A DNA stretch of 64,000 nucleotides. Source: an uncultured Bacilli bacterium. GTDB taxonomy: Bacteria > Bacillota_I > Bacilli_A > RFN20 > CAG-826. The stretch is from assembly GCA_944327845.1 (NCBI GenBank), contig CALVHN010000004.1, positions 1 through 64,000 on the forward strand. The letters are read 5' to 3'. Both the position numbers and the translations under genes were made by a program. Within the stretch, counting starts at the first letter, position 1, and the number at the start of each line of letters is the position of its first letter. Under the pieces are notes generated by a model. That model saw only the letters and a program-made list of their open reading frames with translations. It was not told where the DNA came from and did no database searches. Shown here piece after piece: positions 56,593 to 64,000 of the stretch.

Positions 56593-56620
56593 TTCCAATA
56601 AAATCTAATTATAAATCGTA
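56593..56620 (+). promoter_or_regulatory. ECF-type promoter of the sigma/anti-sigma operon
   Basis: TTCCAATA (56593-56600), 14 bases, then ATCGTA (56615-56620), followed by TTTATGGTG. The same two blocks with the same 14-base spacing precede the lipoprotein gene at 58305-58332. Initiation near 56627 would leave only about 9 bases before the sigma ATG and no ribosome site. Confidence 0.75.
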
Positions 56621-56635
56621 TTTATGGTGTGAATA

Positions 56636-57157
56636 ATGGAAGAGAGTTTATTAAAAAGTTACGTCACGGAAATGCAAAAAGGCAATATGGAATACTTTAA
56701 TGCTTTTTATGAAGAAACAAAAAAAGCTGTTTTTTATAATATCTTCGCTTTAACCAAATCTCATGAAATAAGCGAAGATCTTTTGCATGATACTTATGTT
56801 AAATTTTTAAAAGAAATTAAAAATATTGATTTAAATAAATCAATAGGTGGATATTTAATGATGATTTCTAAAAATATTACCTTAGATTATTTTAAAAAGA
56901 ATAATCGAATCGAATTAAATGATGAAGAAAATAAATATGTAGAAAAAGAAAATAAGAATGAATTAGATCAAAATTTATTACTTGAAAAAATTAAAGAAAT
57001 TTTAAAAGAAAAAGAGTTCCAGATTTTTGTTCTTCATGCCTTAAACGATTTAACTTTTGAAGAGATAGCTAAAATTATTAAAAGACCACTAGGAACAGTA
57101 ATTTGGTCTTACAATAATTCAATTAAAAAAATTAAAAAGGAGGTGGAAATTTTATGA
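56636..57157 (+). CDS. ECF-type RNA polymerase sigma factor
   Basis: This 173-residue sigma factor has region 2 (MEYFNAFYEETKKAVFYNIFALTKSHEISEDLLHDTYVKF, seen in pieces) and region 4 (LKEKEFQIFVLHALNDLTFEEIAKIIKRPLGTVIWSYNNSIKKIKKE, with the helix-turn-helix LTFEEIAKIIKRPLGTV). No extra domains. It overlaps the next gene by ATGA (57154-57157), the common sigma/anti-sigma arrangement. It is predicted to drive its own operon and the downstream lipoprotein gene from the shared promoter motif. The trigger signal is unknown but is probably sensed outside the membrane. Confidence 0.87.
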   Translation: MEESLLKSYVTEMQKGNMEYFNAFYEETKKAVFYNIFALTKSHEISEDLLHDTYVKFLKEIKNIDLNKSIGGYLMMISKNITLDYFKKNNRIELNDEENKYVEKENKNELDQNLLLEKIKEILKEKEFQIFVLHALNDLTFEEIAKIIKRPLGTVIWSYNNSIKKIKKEVEIL

Positions 57158-58299
57158 AAAGAATAGATGATAAAAAGATAATTGAACAAGTAAAAAAAGA
57201 AGAATCTAATTATCAAATAAAATTAACAAGTCAAGAAATTTTAAATTCCTACTATGCTTTAAATGAAATTGAACCTCAAAAAGAAAAAGAAAATAAAAAA
57301 AGAAATAGGAAAACAATAGGTTTTTCTATTTTAGGTAGTGCTTTATTAGTTGGAGCTTTATCAGCAATTATCGTTATAATTCCTAAAAATAGTAACCATA
57401 ATAATCCAAATGAAGTTAATTTTATTACCCCAAACAGTTCTAAAACTTTAACTACTGAGCTCTTAACTTTTGCAAGTTTTAATAATGATAATATTTCTAA
57501 AGACACAAGAATTTTAAATAAAATATTTAAGTTTAGAAGGGATTTTAACTTAAATTCAAGAGAAAATTCAAATTTAAGTGAAGAAACATTAAGAAATATT
57601 GTTCAAGGATATGACAAAATAAGTTTAGGAATAAATAATTTATTTAATTTAGAGAATAATTTAACTCATAAAGATTATGCTGAAACATTTAAATATAAAG
57701 ATAAAGAATATTTATATCGAACAGATTATTTTTTAGATAATCAAATTATTTCAACATTATACTATAATGATTTATCTAGTTTTGATGATGGAGATGAATT
57801 AAATAATTATTTAAATGCTTTATATTTAGTTAATAATAAATATTATGAAGTATATATAAATCAAGAAATAGAAAAAGAAGATAATGATGAGATCGAAAAT
57901 GAAATTGAAGCAATTTTTATTGGTGAAGATGAATTTTATAAAGTAAATAAAGAAGAAGAAGTTGAAGGTAATGAAAGTGAAAATAATTTTACTTATACTC
58001 AATATGATTCAATAAACGATGCTTTTTTAGATGATGATAATTATATTTACCAGGTTGAATATAATTATGAAGTAGAAGGAAATAAAGGGGAAATTGAACT
58101 TTCTATTGATGATAAATTAAACAATTTAGAATACCAATATCAACACATCACTAAATTAAGTGAAAATCATTATCGTTTTTATTATGAATATGAAGATGAT
58201 AGTTCAGATCAAGAATTTGAAGGCTATATTGAATTAGTAATAAATATCGATAATTCCCGTACTTATAGTGCAAATGGAACAACAATAAAAATTATTTAA
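57154..58299 (+). CDS. Transmembrane anti-sigma factor with extracellular sensor domain
   Basis: This 381-residue protein has a cytoplasmic N-terminus (1-50, helical, no Cys/His zinc motif), one helix (about 52-75) and an acidic extracellular domain of about 300 residues. The start overlaps the sigma stop and has the strong site AGGAGGTGG. The N-terminus would hold the ECF sigma factor. The extracellular part contains the motif VEGNESENNFTYT and a following Tyr/Asp-rich beta region that correspond to EGNESETNFEYT and its context in the lipoprotein at 58369, so the two sensor-like domains are paralogues. Very acidic composition suggests cation binding, but that is a guess. Confidence 0.75.
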   Translation: MKRIDDKKIIEQVKKEESNYQIKLTSQEILNSYYALNEIEPQKEKENKKRNRKTIGFSILGSALLVGALSAIIVIIPKNSNHNNPNEVNFITPNSSKTLTTELLTFASFNNDNISKDTRILNKIFKFRRDFNLNSRENSNLSEETLRNIVQGYDKISLGINNLFNLENNLTHKDYAETFKYKDKEYLYRTDYFLDNQIISTLYYNDLSSFDDGDELNNYLNALYLVNNKYYEVYINQEIEKEDNDEIENEIEAIFIGEDEFYKVNKEEEVEGNESENNFTYTQYDSINDAFLDDDNYIYQVEYNYEVEGNKGEIELSIDDKLNNLEYQYQHITKLSENHYRFYYEYEDDSSDQEFEGYIELVINIDNSRTYSANGTTIKII

Positions 58300-58304
58300 A
58301 AAAA

Positions 58305-58332
58305 TTCCAATAATTTAAATCTCTTAATCGTA
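58305..58332 (+). promoter_or_regulatory. ECF-type promoter of the lipoprotein gene
   Basis: TTCCAATA (58305-58312), 14 bases, ATCGTA (58327-58332), then TTTATGGTG. It matches the promoter at 56593 in both blocks, spacing and downstream nine bases, while the spacer between is unrelated. Selection on a binding site is the simplest reason. Confidence 0.78.
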
Positions 58333-58368
58333 TTTATGGTGAAGTTAATAAAAAAGGAGATTAAGAAT

Positions 58369-59250
58369 ATGAAAAAAACAAAATTATTATTAGGATTAGT
58401 ACTTGGCGTTACAGTTACTATTGGTCTTGCAAGTTGTGTTGATACTAAGTTACCAACTCACATTAATGATGGAAAATTATCAAGCAGTGAAAAATTAACA
58501 ATGCAAGCTGCTACTGGTATTAAATTATTAAGTGAAACTTCATCTGTTCTAACAAATAATATGAGAATGAAAAGAAGTATGAGCGAAGATCAAATTAATG
58601 TAGTAACTAAAATTTTACCTCAACTTGATTTAATGTTTGAAAATGATAATGCTTTTATTGGCATGGTTGAAGAAGGTGAATTTAGTATTAATGAAACTAA
58701 TTACCAATATAAAGAAACTATCACTTTTAAAGATATTAATTTAGAAGACGTAAGTTATGTTATGTATTATAACGTTGATGCTAAATTTGAAGAGCATGAT
58801 GATAAAGATGAAGTTGAAACATTTTCTCGAATAAGTGGTGTTGTAAGTTATGATAATGAAACCTACTTTAACTTTGTATCATTTACTGAAACTGAAACTG
58901 AAGAAGATGAATTTGAAGAAGAAAGAACATTTAGAATCAATGTTTCTAACGAAAGCTACGTTTTAATTGAAGAATCTAAAGAACAAGAAGGTAATGAATC
59001 AGAAACTAATTTTGAGTATACTCTTGTTGAAAATAGGAAAAAAGTCTTAAATTATTCAATTGAAGTTGAATCTGAAGGACATAAAGATAGTATTGAATAT
59101 GAAATAAATGACCAAGAATATGAAGTTACTAAAAGAGATGATCTTTATATAGTTAAAATTGGTGAAGATGATGATTTTAACGAAGAAGTCGGAAGATTTA
59201 AGAAAGTAATCGATGAAAATAACAATGTTACTTTCCAATATATTGTTTAA
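58369..59250 (+). CDS. Lipoprotein related to the anti-sigma sensor domain
   Basis: The start at 58369 was chosen over the in-frame ATG at 58336 because the site AAAGGAG (58354-58360) and a clean signal peptide with lipobox GLASC (Cys23) follow it. The 293-residue product is a surface lipoprotein of very acidic character. Its mature region aligns by eye with the extracellular part of the anti-sigma factor: a YKETITFK/YRTDYFLDN strand, a VMYYN/TLYYN strand, then the EGNESE-x-NF-x-YT motif and a Tyr-rich tail. It should be controlled by the same ECF sigma factor, and could act as a ligand-binding feedback partner or as the protective product of the stress response. Confidence 0.75.
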   Translation: MKKTKLLLGLVLGVTVTIGLASCVDTKLPTHINDGKLSSSEKLTMQAATGIKLLSETSSVLTNNMRMKRSMSEDQINVVTKILPQLDLMFENDNAFIGMVEEGEFSINETNYQYKETITFKDINLEDVSYVMYYNVDAKFEEHDDKDEVETFSRISGVVSYDNETYFNFVSFTETETEEDEFEEERTFRINVSNESYVLIEESKEQEGNESETNFEYTLVENRKKVLNYSIEVESEGHKDSIEYEINDQEYEVTKRDDLYIVKIGEDDDFNEEVGRFKKVIDENNNVTFQYIV

Positions 59251-59280
59251 ATAAAATTGGTAATCCATTATTAATTAATA

Positions 59281-59310
59281 AGGTTAAGTTAAAAAACTTA
59301 ACCTTTTCTA
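59281..59310 (+). terminator. Intrinsic terminator after the ECF lipoprotein gene
   Basis: AGGTTAAGTT (59281-59290) pairs with AACTTAACCT (59295-59304), loop AAAA, followed by TTTCTATTTTT. Confidence 0.85.
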
Positions 59311-59331
59311 TTTTTATTAAGAAAAACTTTG

Positions 59332-59337
59332 TAAAAT
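59332..59337 (+). promoter_or_regulatory. -10 box of the PH-domain gene (leaderless)
   Basis: TAAAAT ends 6 bases before the ATG at 59344, so the transcript would begin at about the start codon. No Shine-Dalgarno sequence is present between it and the terminator. Confidence 0.35.
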
Positions 59338-59343
59338 AATTAT

Positions 59344-60012
59344 ATGAAAAAAATTGATGAAAATTATTTTATAAAAAAAGATAAGGTTAATTTTGAACCA
59401 ACCATTGAAGAAAGTTTATACGAAAATGAAACTATTTTATGGAAAGGAAAACCAAAAAAGAATTCATATATTTGGAATTCAATTTTAAAGTTTTTACCTT
59501 TTGCTTTGATTTGGCTAGTTTTTGATGGTTTTATGATCGGGATGATGTGTTCTTTTACTGAAGGAATACCTCTTCCTTTATTAATCTTTTTAATATTCTT
59601 TTTCATATTTCATTTATTACCTGTTTGGATTTGGGTTAGTAATATTGTCACAGTTTCTAAAAGATTAAAAATAGAAGAATATGCTTTTACTGAACAAAGA
59701 ATAATTATTAAAAGAGGATTTATTGGAGCAAATATTGTTTCGATTAATTATTCTTCTTTAGTTAGTGTTAATTTAAGAATTGGATTAATTGAAAGAATAT
59801 GTAAAGTTGGTGATATTTATCTAGTTTCTGGTGATAAACAAAAAAATGTTTTGGAAGATATCAGCGATCCTTATTTTATTTATAATAAATTACAAAAAAT
59901 TGCTAATGATATTAAAGCTGATATTTTATATCCAAATAATTTAAGACCAGAAGAAAATAAGGGATATAAAACTAGCTATAAAGGTGATGTAAATTTTAAA
60001 GATAAGAAATGA
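59344..60012 (+). CDS. Bacterial PH-domain (YdbS/bPH2-like) membrane protein
   Basis: This 222-residue protein starts with a polar segment then ILWKGKPKK, two membrane helices (about 45-68 and 75-102), and a bPH2-type pleckstrin-homology-like domain (YAFTEQRIIIKRGF, VSINYSSLVSVNLRIGLIER, GDIYLVSGD, FIYNKLQKIAND). Its stop codon TGA overlaps the ATG of the following DUF1848 pseudogene (60009-60012), which shows the two were once translationally coupled. Role unknown. Confidence 0.8.
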   Translation: MKKIDENYFIKKDKVNFEPTIEESLYENETILWKGKPKKNSYIWNSILKFLPFALIWLVFDGFMIGMMCSFTEGIPLPLLIFLIFFFIFHLLPVWIWVSNIVTVSKRLKIEEYAFTEQRIIIKRGFIGANIVSINYSSLVSVNLRIGLIERICKVGDIYLVSGDKQKNVLEDISDPYFIYNKLQKIANDIKADILYPNNLRPEENKGYKTSYKGDVNFKDKK

Positions 60013-60916
60013 TTCTTTTTGTTAGTAGAAGAACTATATATTAAGTTATTATCCTAAATAGTTTATAAATAGAGTTAAAGAAGGTTTTCTTGGTATAAAA
60101 AATCCTTTTAATAATAAATTAGTATTTTGAATATATTTTAAAGATGTTGATTTAATTTTATTTTGTTTTAAAAATCCTCATTTATTTTTAATATATTTAA
60201 ATGAATTAGATTCTTTATTAAATATTCCTAAAGTTTTCATATCACATTAACTCCATATAAAGAAGATATTGTGACTAGTATTGCTAAAATTAAAAAAGCG
60301 TAATTGAAGATATCAAGTATTTAGCAAAAAGATATGGAAAAACATATGTTTTTTAAGATATGAAATATTTAAAAAATAAAAAATATAATTTAAATTATCA
60401 TTTAAAAGCTTTTAGTAAATTAATTGATTTTACTCATCATTCTATTAGTAATATAGTAATTTCTTTTATTGATTTATATAAAAATGTTAAGAAAAATAAT
60501 GAAAAAATATTTAAGAATAGAAACTTTTTGCCTAAAGAAATCGATATTTTAGCTAAAGAATTTAAAAATATAACAGATAAATATAATTTAAATATTTTTA
60601 CATGTTGCAAAAAAGATGAACTATTAAGATAAGACTTTAATAAAGGAGCATATTTATTTTTCGAATATGCTTCTAAATTATTAAATATAATCGAAGTTAT
60701 AAATTAAAAAGACAAACAGTAAGAAAAGAGGAAAATATTGCATGTAATTGTGTAAAAATGTGTGATATTTGCGCTTATAATTCTTATTTATCGAAATGTC
60801 GATATTGTTATGCTAATTTTAATGAAGATAATGTAAATAATGATTATTTAATGCATGATGATTCTATTTTATTAATTGGGAAGCAAGAAAAGGATGATAT
60901 TACAAAGATTAGATGA
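60009..60916 (+). pseudogene. Decayed DUF1848 gene
   Basis: The start MILFVSRRT at ATG 60009 matches the DUF1848 N-terminus (MIxSVSRRTDIP). After one frameshift the sequence continues with FINRVKEGF, KNPFNNKL, DVDLILFCFKNPHLF, NIPKVF, IEDIKYLAKRYGKTY, then DFTHHSISNIVISFIDLYK, LPKEIDILAKEFKNITDKYNLNIFTCC, and finally the Cys motif CVKMCDICAYNSYLSKCRYCYANF and DSILLIG. At least three stops (60057, 60135, 60248) and several frameshifts break it. Where family members have Trp, this copy has stop, Cys or Leu (for example K-stop-F for EWF). It is therefore inactive. Function of the intact family is unknown; its Cys cluster suggests a metal or Fe-S site. Confidence 0.85.
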
Positions 60917-60981
60917 AAATAATAATTATTTACTGTATTATTTTCATGTAAAACATTTAAGTCTAATAAGGAAACCTTTTT

Positions 60982-62343
60982 ATGAAAATAAGAAAATTAT
61001 TCGTTATCCCGATATCTATTTCTTTATTATTATTAACTTCATGTAATCAAGAACCAGAAAAAACTTATTCTTATCAATTAATGTTAAAAGCATCATCAAC
61101 TTATTTAGATGATACAAGGTATTCTGATATTAATTATAGTTTTTTAATTGATAAAGGAACTATTATTCAAGAGGGCTATCATGATTTAAAAGCAATTTTA
61201 TGTGAAACTTCTACTTTTTTAAAACCTGTTGCGATTGAATATATTACTGTTGATGGGAAAATTACTAAAAATAAAGAATTAAGCTATGAAGAGACAATTG
61301 AAAAATTAAATCCTGTTATTGAATTTTCTGATTAATTTTTTGGAGCGAAAAATTTTGATATTAATCTTTATTCAACTCCTCAACAAAGAACACTAAAGGT
61401 CACTTCTAATGAAGCAAACGTGAAAGAATCAGAATTATATAATATACAAATTTCAATTAATGATGATATTCCTCCTGAATTTGATAATAATGAATATTCT
61501 TTTGAAAGTGAAGTTGGTTATGATGGTTGGTGGGATTTTTCATCATCTGCTCAAGACGCTAAAAAAGAAATAAGAGAATATATTTTAAGTAAAGTAAATG
61601 ACAATAACTTAGAAAGCGAAATAACTTTACATTATTTTATGGATGAAAATTGTAATCAAGAATCAAGCTTTGATGAAATGATTAAAAGTGTAAGAGCTAA
61701 TCCTAATTTAATTAAAAATAATAAGATACAACCAATTACAATTTATATAAAAGCAGAAGATAACAACAACAATTTTTCAGATGTTATTAAATTTAATCTA
61801 ACATTAAGAGATAATGTTGCACCTTATTTATGTGATGAGAATTTTGAGGAAATAAAAGATCCGACACTTGGATTTAACGAAGAAAGACAATATTATCCTG
61901 ATATTTATGATGATTTAGAAAAAGCTTTTAGATCATATAATTATAAAGCTTATGATGAAGTTGAAGGTGAAATTAAACTTATTGAAGGAAACTATTCATT
62001 ACATATAAGTACTAATGGAACAATATTAAATATTTATTCAAAAAATCGTGGTACTTCGGCTAGTATTAGTGATCGTATCTCTAAAATGGTAGGAGATAAG
62101 GATGCAAGTTTTGTTTATTATCCTGAAGGATCAAGTGTATCCAAAAATCCTGAAAGAGGAATTAAATATCTTTTTATTAATACAAATGAAATTTCTTTAA
62201 CTACACCTAATATTGAAGATGTATCAGAATGGAAAGGTACTGATGGAAAAGGAAATGTCATACTTCCAACAGAGATAATCTTATATGGCCATACATATAA
62301 AGTAACAAAAGTTTCAAGTTTATTAGAAAGCTATATAAATTAA
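60982..62343 (+). pseudogene. Surface lipoprotein gene interrupted by one stop codon
   Basis: ATG 60982 opens a signal peptide with lipobox LLTSC (Cys21). The frame is open to TAA at 61333-61335 and then, in the same frame and with no further break, to 62343. Without the stop it would be a 453-residue lipoprotein. The part after the stop has an IQISINDDIPPEFD strand and NDNNLESEITLHYF, typical of Ig-like surface domains, and the sequence after it is not decayed. This is a single-mutation pseudogene, a very recent one, or a readthrough/phase-variable gene. Sequencing error is possible too. No family is recognised. Confidence 0.7.
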
Positions 62344-62357
62344 AAAATAATTAAGAT

Positions 62358-62370
62358 TAGCAAGGCTTTT
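62358..62370 (+). repeat. Dispersed intergenic element, copy 4
   Basis: TAGCAAGGCTTTT, 15 bases after the lipoprotein pseudogene stop. Confidence 0.45.
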
Positions 62371-62400
62371 AATTATAAAATAGACAAATTTTTTAAGTTT

Positions 62401-62447
62401 AAAACAAGCGTTTTGTTGTAAAAACGCTTGTTTTTTTTTTTTTTTTT
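62401..62447 (+). terminator. Intrinsic terminator with 17-T tail
   Basis: CAAGCGTTTT (62405-62414) pairs with AAAACGCTTG (62421-62430), loop GTTGTA. A run of 17 T follows directly, the longest homopolymer in the window. The remaining bases to 62571 (about 124) show no gene or other element. Confidence 0.9.
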
Positions 62448-62571
62448 CACTAAACTTAATACTTAGAAGTAAGAATTGCTTATGAATTGCCAAATTATGT
62501 TATTTGAAATAAGTCTATTAATTCGTCGATAAGAATAATTTTCATTTATTTCATATATTTTTTAGCGAGTT

Positions 62572-62585
62572 AGTAAGCGCTTACA
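62572..62585. promoter_or_regulatory. CcpA/LacI-family operator (cre-like)
   Basis: AGTAAGCGCTTACA contains the perfect 12-bp palindrome GTAAGCGCTTAC and fits the cre consensus TGNAANCGNTNNCA except for the first T. It stands upstream of a surface-protein pseudogene and a GH3 glycosidase, where a sugar-responsive LacI/GalR repressor or CcpA would make sense. The nearby promoter is not clear (TATATT at 62554-62559 is one option). Confidence 0.65.
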
Positions 62586-62615
62586 TCTTACATATTATTT
62601 AGAGGAGAAAGAAAT

Positions 62616-62924
62616 ATGAAAAAACATATTGTTCGATTTTTAGTGGCCTCAATGATGTTTAACTTTGGTTTTGTTGGAATGGTTGGATATGAATAACGCC
62701 ACTCAAGAAGTAAAGCCAAAAGAAGCTACTTTAGAATCAATTAGTGTTATAACAACTCCTACAAAAGTTACCTATAAAAAGGTGAATCTTTTAAAAGAGG
62801 TGGAATGGTTGTAAATGAAGAGCGGAATGTTAGTCAAATAGTTGATAAAAGTGAATATAGAAACTATATGGGTAATCTAAGCTCTATTAATTTAGATAAT
62901 ATTAACGTTGAATTTGGGGAATAA
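62616..62924 (+). pseudogene. Decayed Ig-like surface protein fragment
   Basis: A good AGGAG site and ATG at 62616 open a signal peptide (MKKHIVRFLVASMMFNFGF) that hits a stop after 26 codons. In the next frame follow NNATQEVKPKEATLESISV and TTPTKVTYKK, and, after another shift, GESFKRGGMVVNEERNVSQ. This is the usual start of a bacterial Ig-like (TPTKxxYxxGExFxxxGM) domain. The remains are too short to have been a full surface protein unless most was deleted. It ends two bases before the GH3 start. Confidence 0.7.
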
Positions 62925-62926
62925 TT

Positions 62927-64000
62927 ATGAAATTAAAAGTAAATAAATTAACAATTGGTAGAATCGCTCAACTTATCGGAGCAACAGTAATTACTGGGGC
63001 TGCTATTGCTGGAACTTGTGTTGCCGCTTTTTTCGCTCCATATATTACAACCTTTTTAAGCGGAACAGGTGCTGGCAACTTTGAAAGCGACGAGTATAAA
63101 CAAGCTGCTGCATTATCCGATGAACTTTGTCAAAAAGTTGAGGAAGAAGGCGTAGTTTTACTTAAAAACAAAAATAATGCTTTACCTCTTGATACTGATA
63201 AAGTAAATCTTTTTGGATGGAGAAGCACAGATCAAGGTTTCCATCTTTCAGGTATTGGAAGTGGAGCATCAACAATTAATGAAAATAAGAAAGTAACATT
63301 ACTTGATGCTTTTGAAAAAGAAGATATTCAATATAATCAAGAATTAATCGATTTTTATAATGATTATGATGACTTTGAAGGTGGTTATGGCACTGGAACA
63401 AGTAACAGAATGCCTTTTAGAGAACCTTCACTTAATGAATATAGTGATGACTTGATTAATAACGCTATTGAATTTTCAGATGTAGCTATTGTTACTATTT
63501 CTCGTGTTAGTGGAGAAAACGTTGGAGAAATTCCAATGACTCAAGATAAGATTCATCAAAACGATGATTCTTCAAGACATTATCTTGAATTAACCACTGA
63601 AGAAGAAGATTTACTTAAAATGTGTAGAGAAAACTTCTCTAAAGTCATTGTTCTTTTAAATACTTCTAATCAGATGGAATTAGGTTTCTTAGAAGATTTA
63701 GACATTGATGCTGCTTTACTTGTTGGTTTAACTGGCCAATCTGGTGCTTTAGCTATTCCTCGTATTTTAAAAGGAGATATTAATCCATCTGGTAGAACTG
63801 CTGATATTTTCCCATACGATTTAACAAATGATCCTACATTTAATAACTATGCTAGAAGTTGGGATAATGTTACTTATGCAGAAGATATTTATTATGGATA
63901 TAAATACTATGAAACTGCAGATAATATCGGTAATTTTAGTTCTGTTAATAATGAATATGGTGAAGGATATAATGGAGTTATTCAATATCCATTTGGATAT
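62927..64000 (+). CDS. Membrane-anchored GH3 beta-glycosidase with inverted domain order (partial)
   Basis: The open frame runs off the window end (358 codons visible). After a hydrophobic helix (about 13-38) that anchors it, the sequence begins with what is normally the C-terminal alpha/beta domain of GH3: LCQKVEEEGVVLLKNKNNALPL, VNLFGW, then SDVAIVTISR, KVIVLLNTSNQMELG, GQSGALAIPRIL and NPSGRTADIFP. So the C-domain comes before the TIM-barrel domain, the order known for Ruminococcus albus and Butyrivibrio-type beta-glucosidases. The nucleophile Asp should lie in the missing part. A GGGGA site overlaps the preceding pseudogene end. A cre-like site upstream suggests sugar control. It is probably a beta-glucosidase or xylosidase acting on the cell surface. 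Confidence 0.85.
   Translation, partial: MKLKVNKLTIGRIAQLIGATVITGAAIAGTCVAAFFAPYITTFLSGTGAGNFESDEYKQAAALSDELCQKVEEEGVVLLKNKNNALPLDTDKVNLFGWRSTDQGFHLSGIGSGASTINENKKVTLLDAFEKEDIQYNQELIDFYNDYDDFEGGYGTGTSNRMPFREPSLNEYSDDLINNAIEFSDVAIVTISRVSGENVGEIPMTQDKIHQNDDSSRHYLELTTEEEDLLKMCRENFSKVIVLLNTSNQMELGFLEDLDIDAALLVGLTGQSGALAIPRILKGDINPSGRTADIFPYDLTNDPTFNNYARSWDNVTYAEDIYYGYKYYETADNIGNFSSVNNEYGEGYNGVIQYPFGY

Noticed and set aside
57154-58299. Zinc-binding anti-sigma (ZAS) domain
   Set aside because: The cytoplasmic N-terminus lacks the His-x3-Cys-x2-Cys motif; it is called anti-sigma only from its ATGA overlap with the ECF gene and its single-helix topology.
60009-60916. Recoding: stop codons read as Trp in the DUF1848 frame
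   Set aside because: Positions expected to be Trp are TAG, TGT and TTA here, i.e. random changes, and the frame also shifts several times. Elsewhere TGA and TAG end genes normally and TGG encodes Trp.

Overview
The window is one AT-rich, gene-dense stretch of a Gram-positive-type chromosome. Features that point to the Bacilli/Mycoplasmatota side (RF39, Izemoplasma, Acholeplasma or Erysipelotrichia-like gut lineages) are the very high A+T, the many lipobox proteins with no outer-membrane genes, the pcrA-ligA-gatCAB block, the cysS-rlmB-sigma block, and a CUT1 sugar-type ABC ATPase carrying a large insert like those of mycoplasmas. The code is standard: TGG is used for Trp and TGA ends genes (for example at 57155 and 60010). 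AdhE under Rex and an NrdG2-type activase suggest an anaerobic fermenter. Almost every gene is on the + strand; only the DUF1275 gene at 53956-54669 is reversed. No rRNA, tRNA, transposase, integrase or CRISPR array was seen.

Left third (1-20085): two RDD-like membrane proteins are followed by a surface nutrient locus. It holds an ABC importer (ATPase, two permeases, solute-binding lipoprotein), a staphylococcal-nuclease lipoprotein with an OB-fold, a small membrane protein, a large OB-fold/Ig-like lipoprotein, a decayed endonuclease I gene, and a lipoprotein with six Ig-like repeats and a 5'-nucleotidase. Together these look like a system that cuts extracellular nucleic acid, dephosphorylates nucleotides and imports a product. 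A UPF1-like SF1 helicase with a C-terminal nuclease-like domain follows.

Middle (20200-50781): housekeeping genes (GNAT, NrdG2 activase, PcrA, LigA, GatCAB, PRPP synthetase, aldose epimerase, Nudix) and a solitary SIR2-family gene. Next is an uncharacterised four-gene export locus whose ATPase is fused to a YwaF/TMEM164-like membrane domain. Then come rex-adhE, preceded by two near-identical 7-4-7 operator-like sites, a membrane protein/LemA pair, and cysS-mgtC-rlmB-sigma.

Right (50782-64000): a yybP-ykoY manganese riboswitch precedes a P-type ATPase, assigning it to Mn2+ export. Then come YoaK/DUF1275, a GH13 alpha-glucosidase, and an ECF sigma/anti-sigma pair whose promoter motif is repeated exactly before a lipoprotein that resembles the anti-sigma sensor domain. 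A PH-domain protein follows, then three adjacent decayed genes (DUF1848, a lipoprotein, an Ig-like surface protein) and the start of a membrane-anchored GH3 glycosidase with inverted domain order behind a CcpA/LacI-type operator.

Regulatory style: several genes start at, or within about 20 bases of, an extended -10 element without a Shine-Dalgarno sequence. A short element (core TTTTGCAAGGATTTTT) recurs at gene ends and in intergenic spaces.
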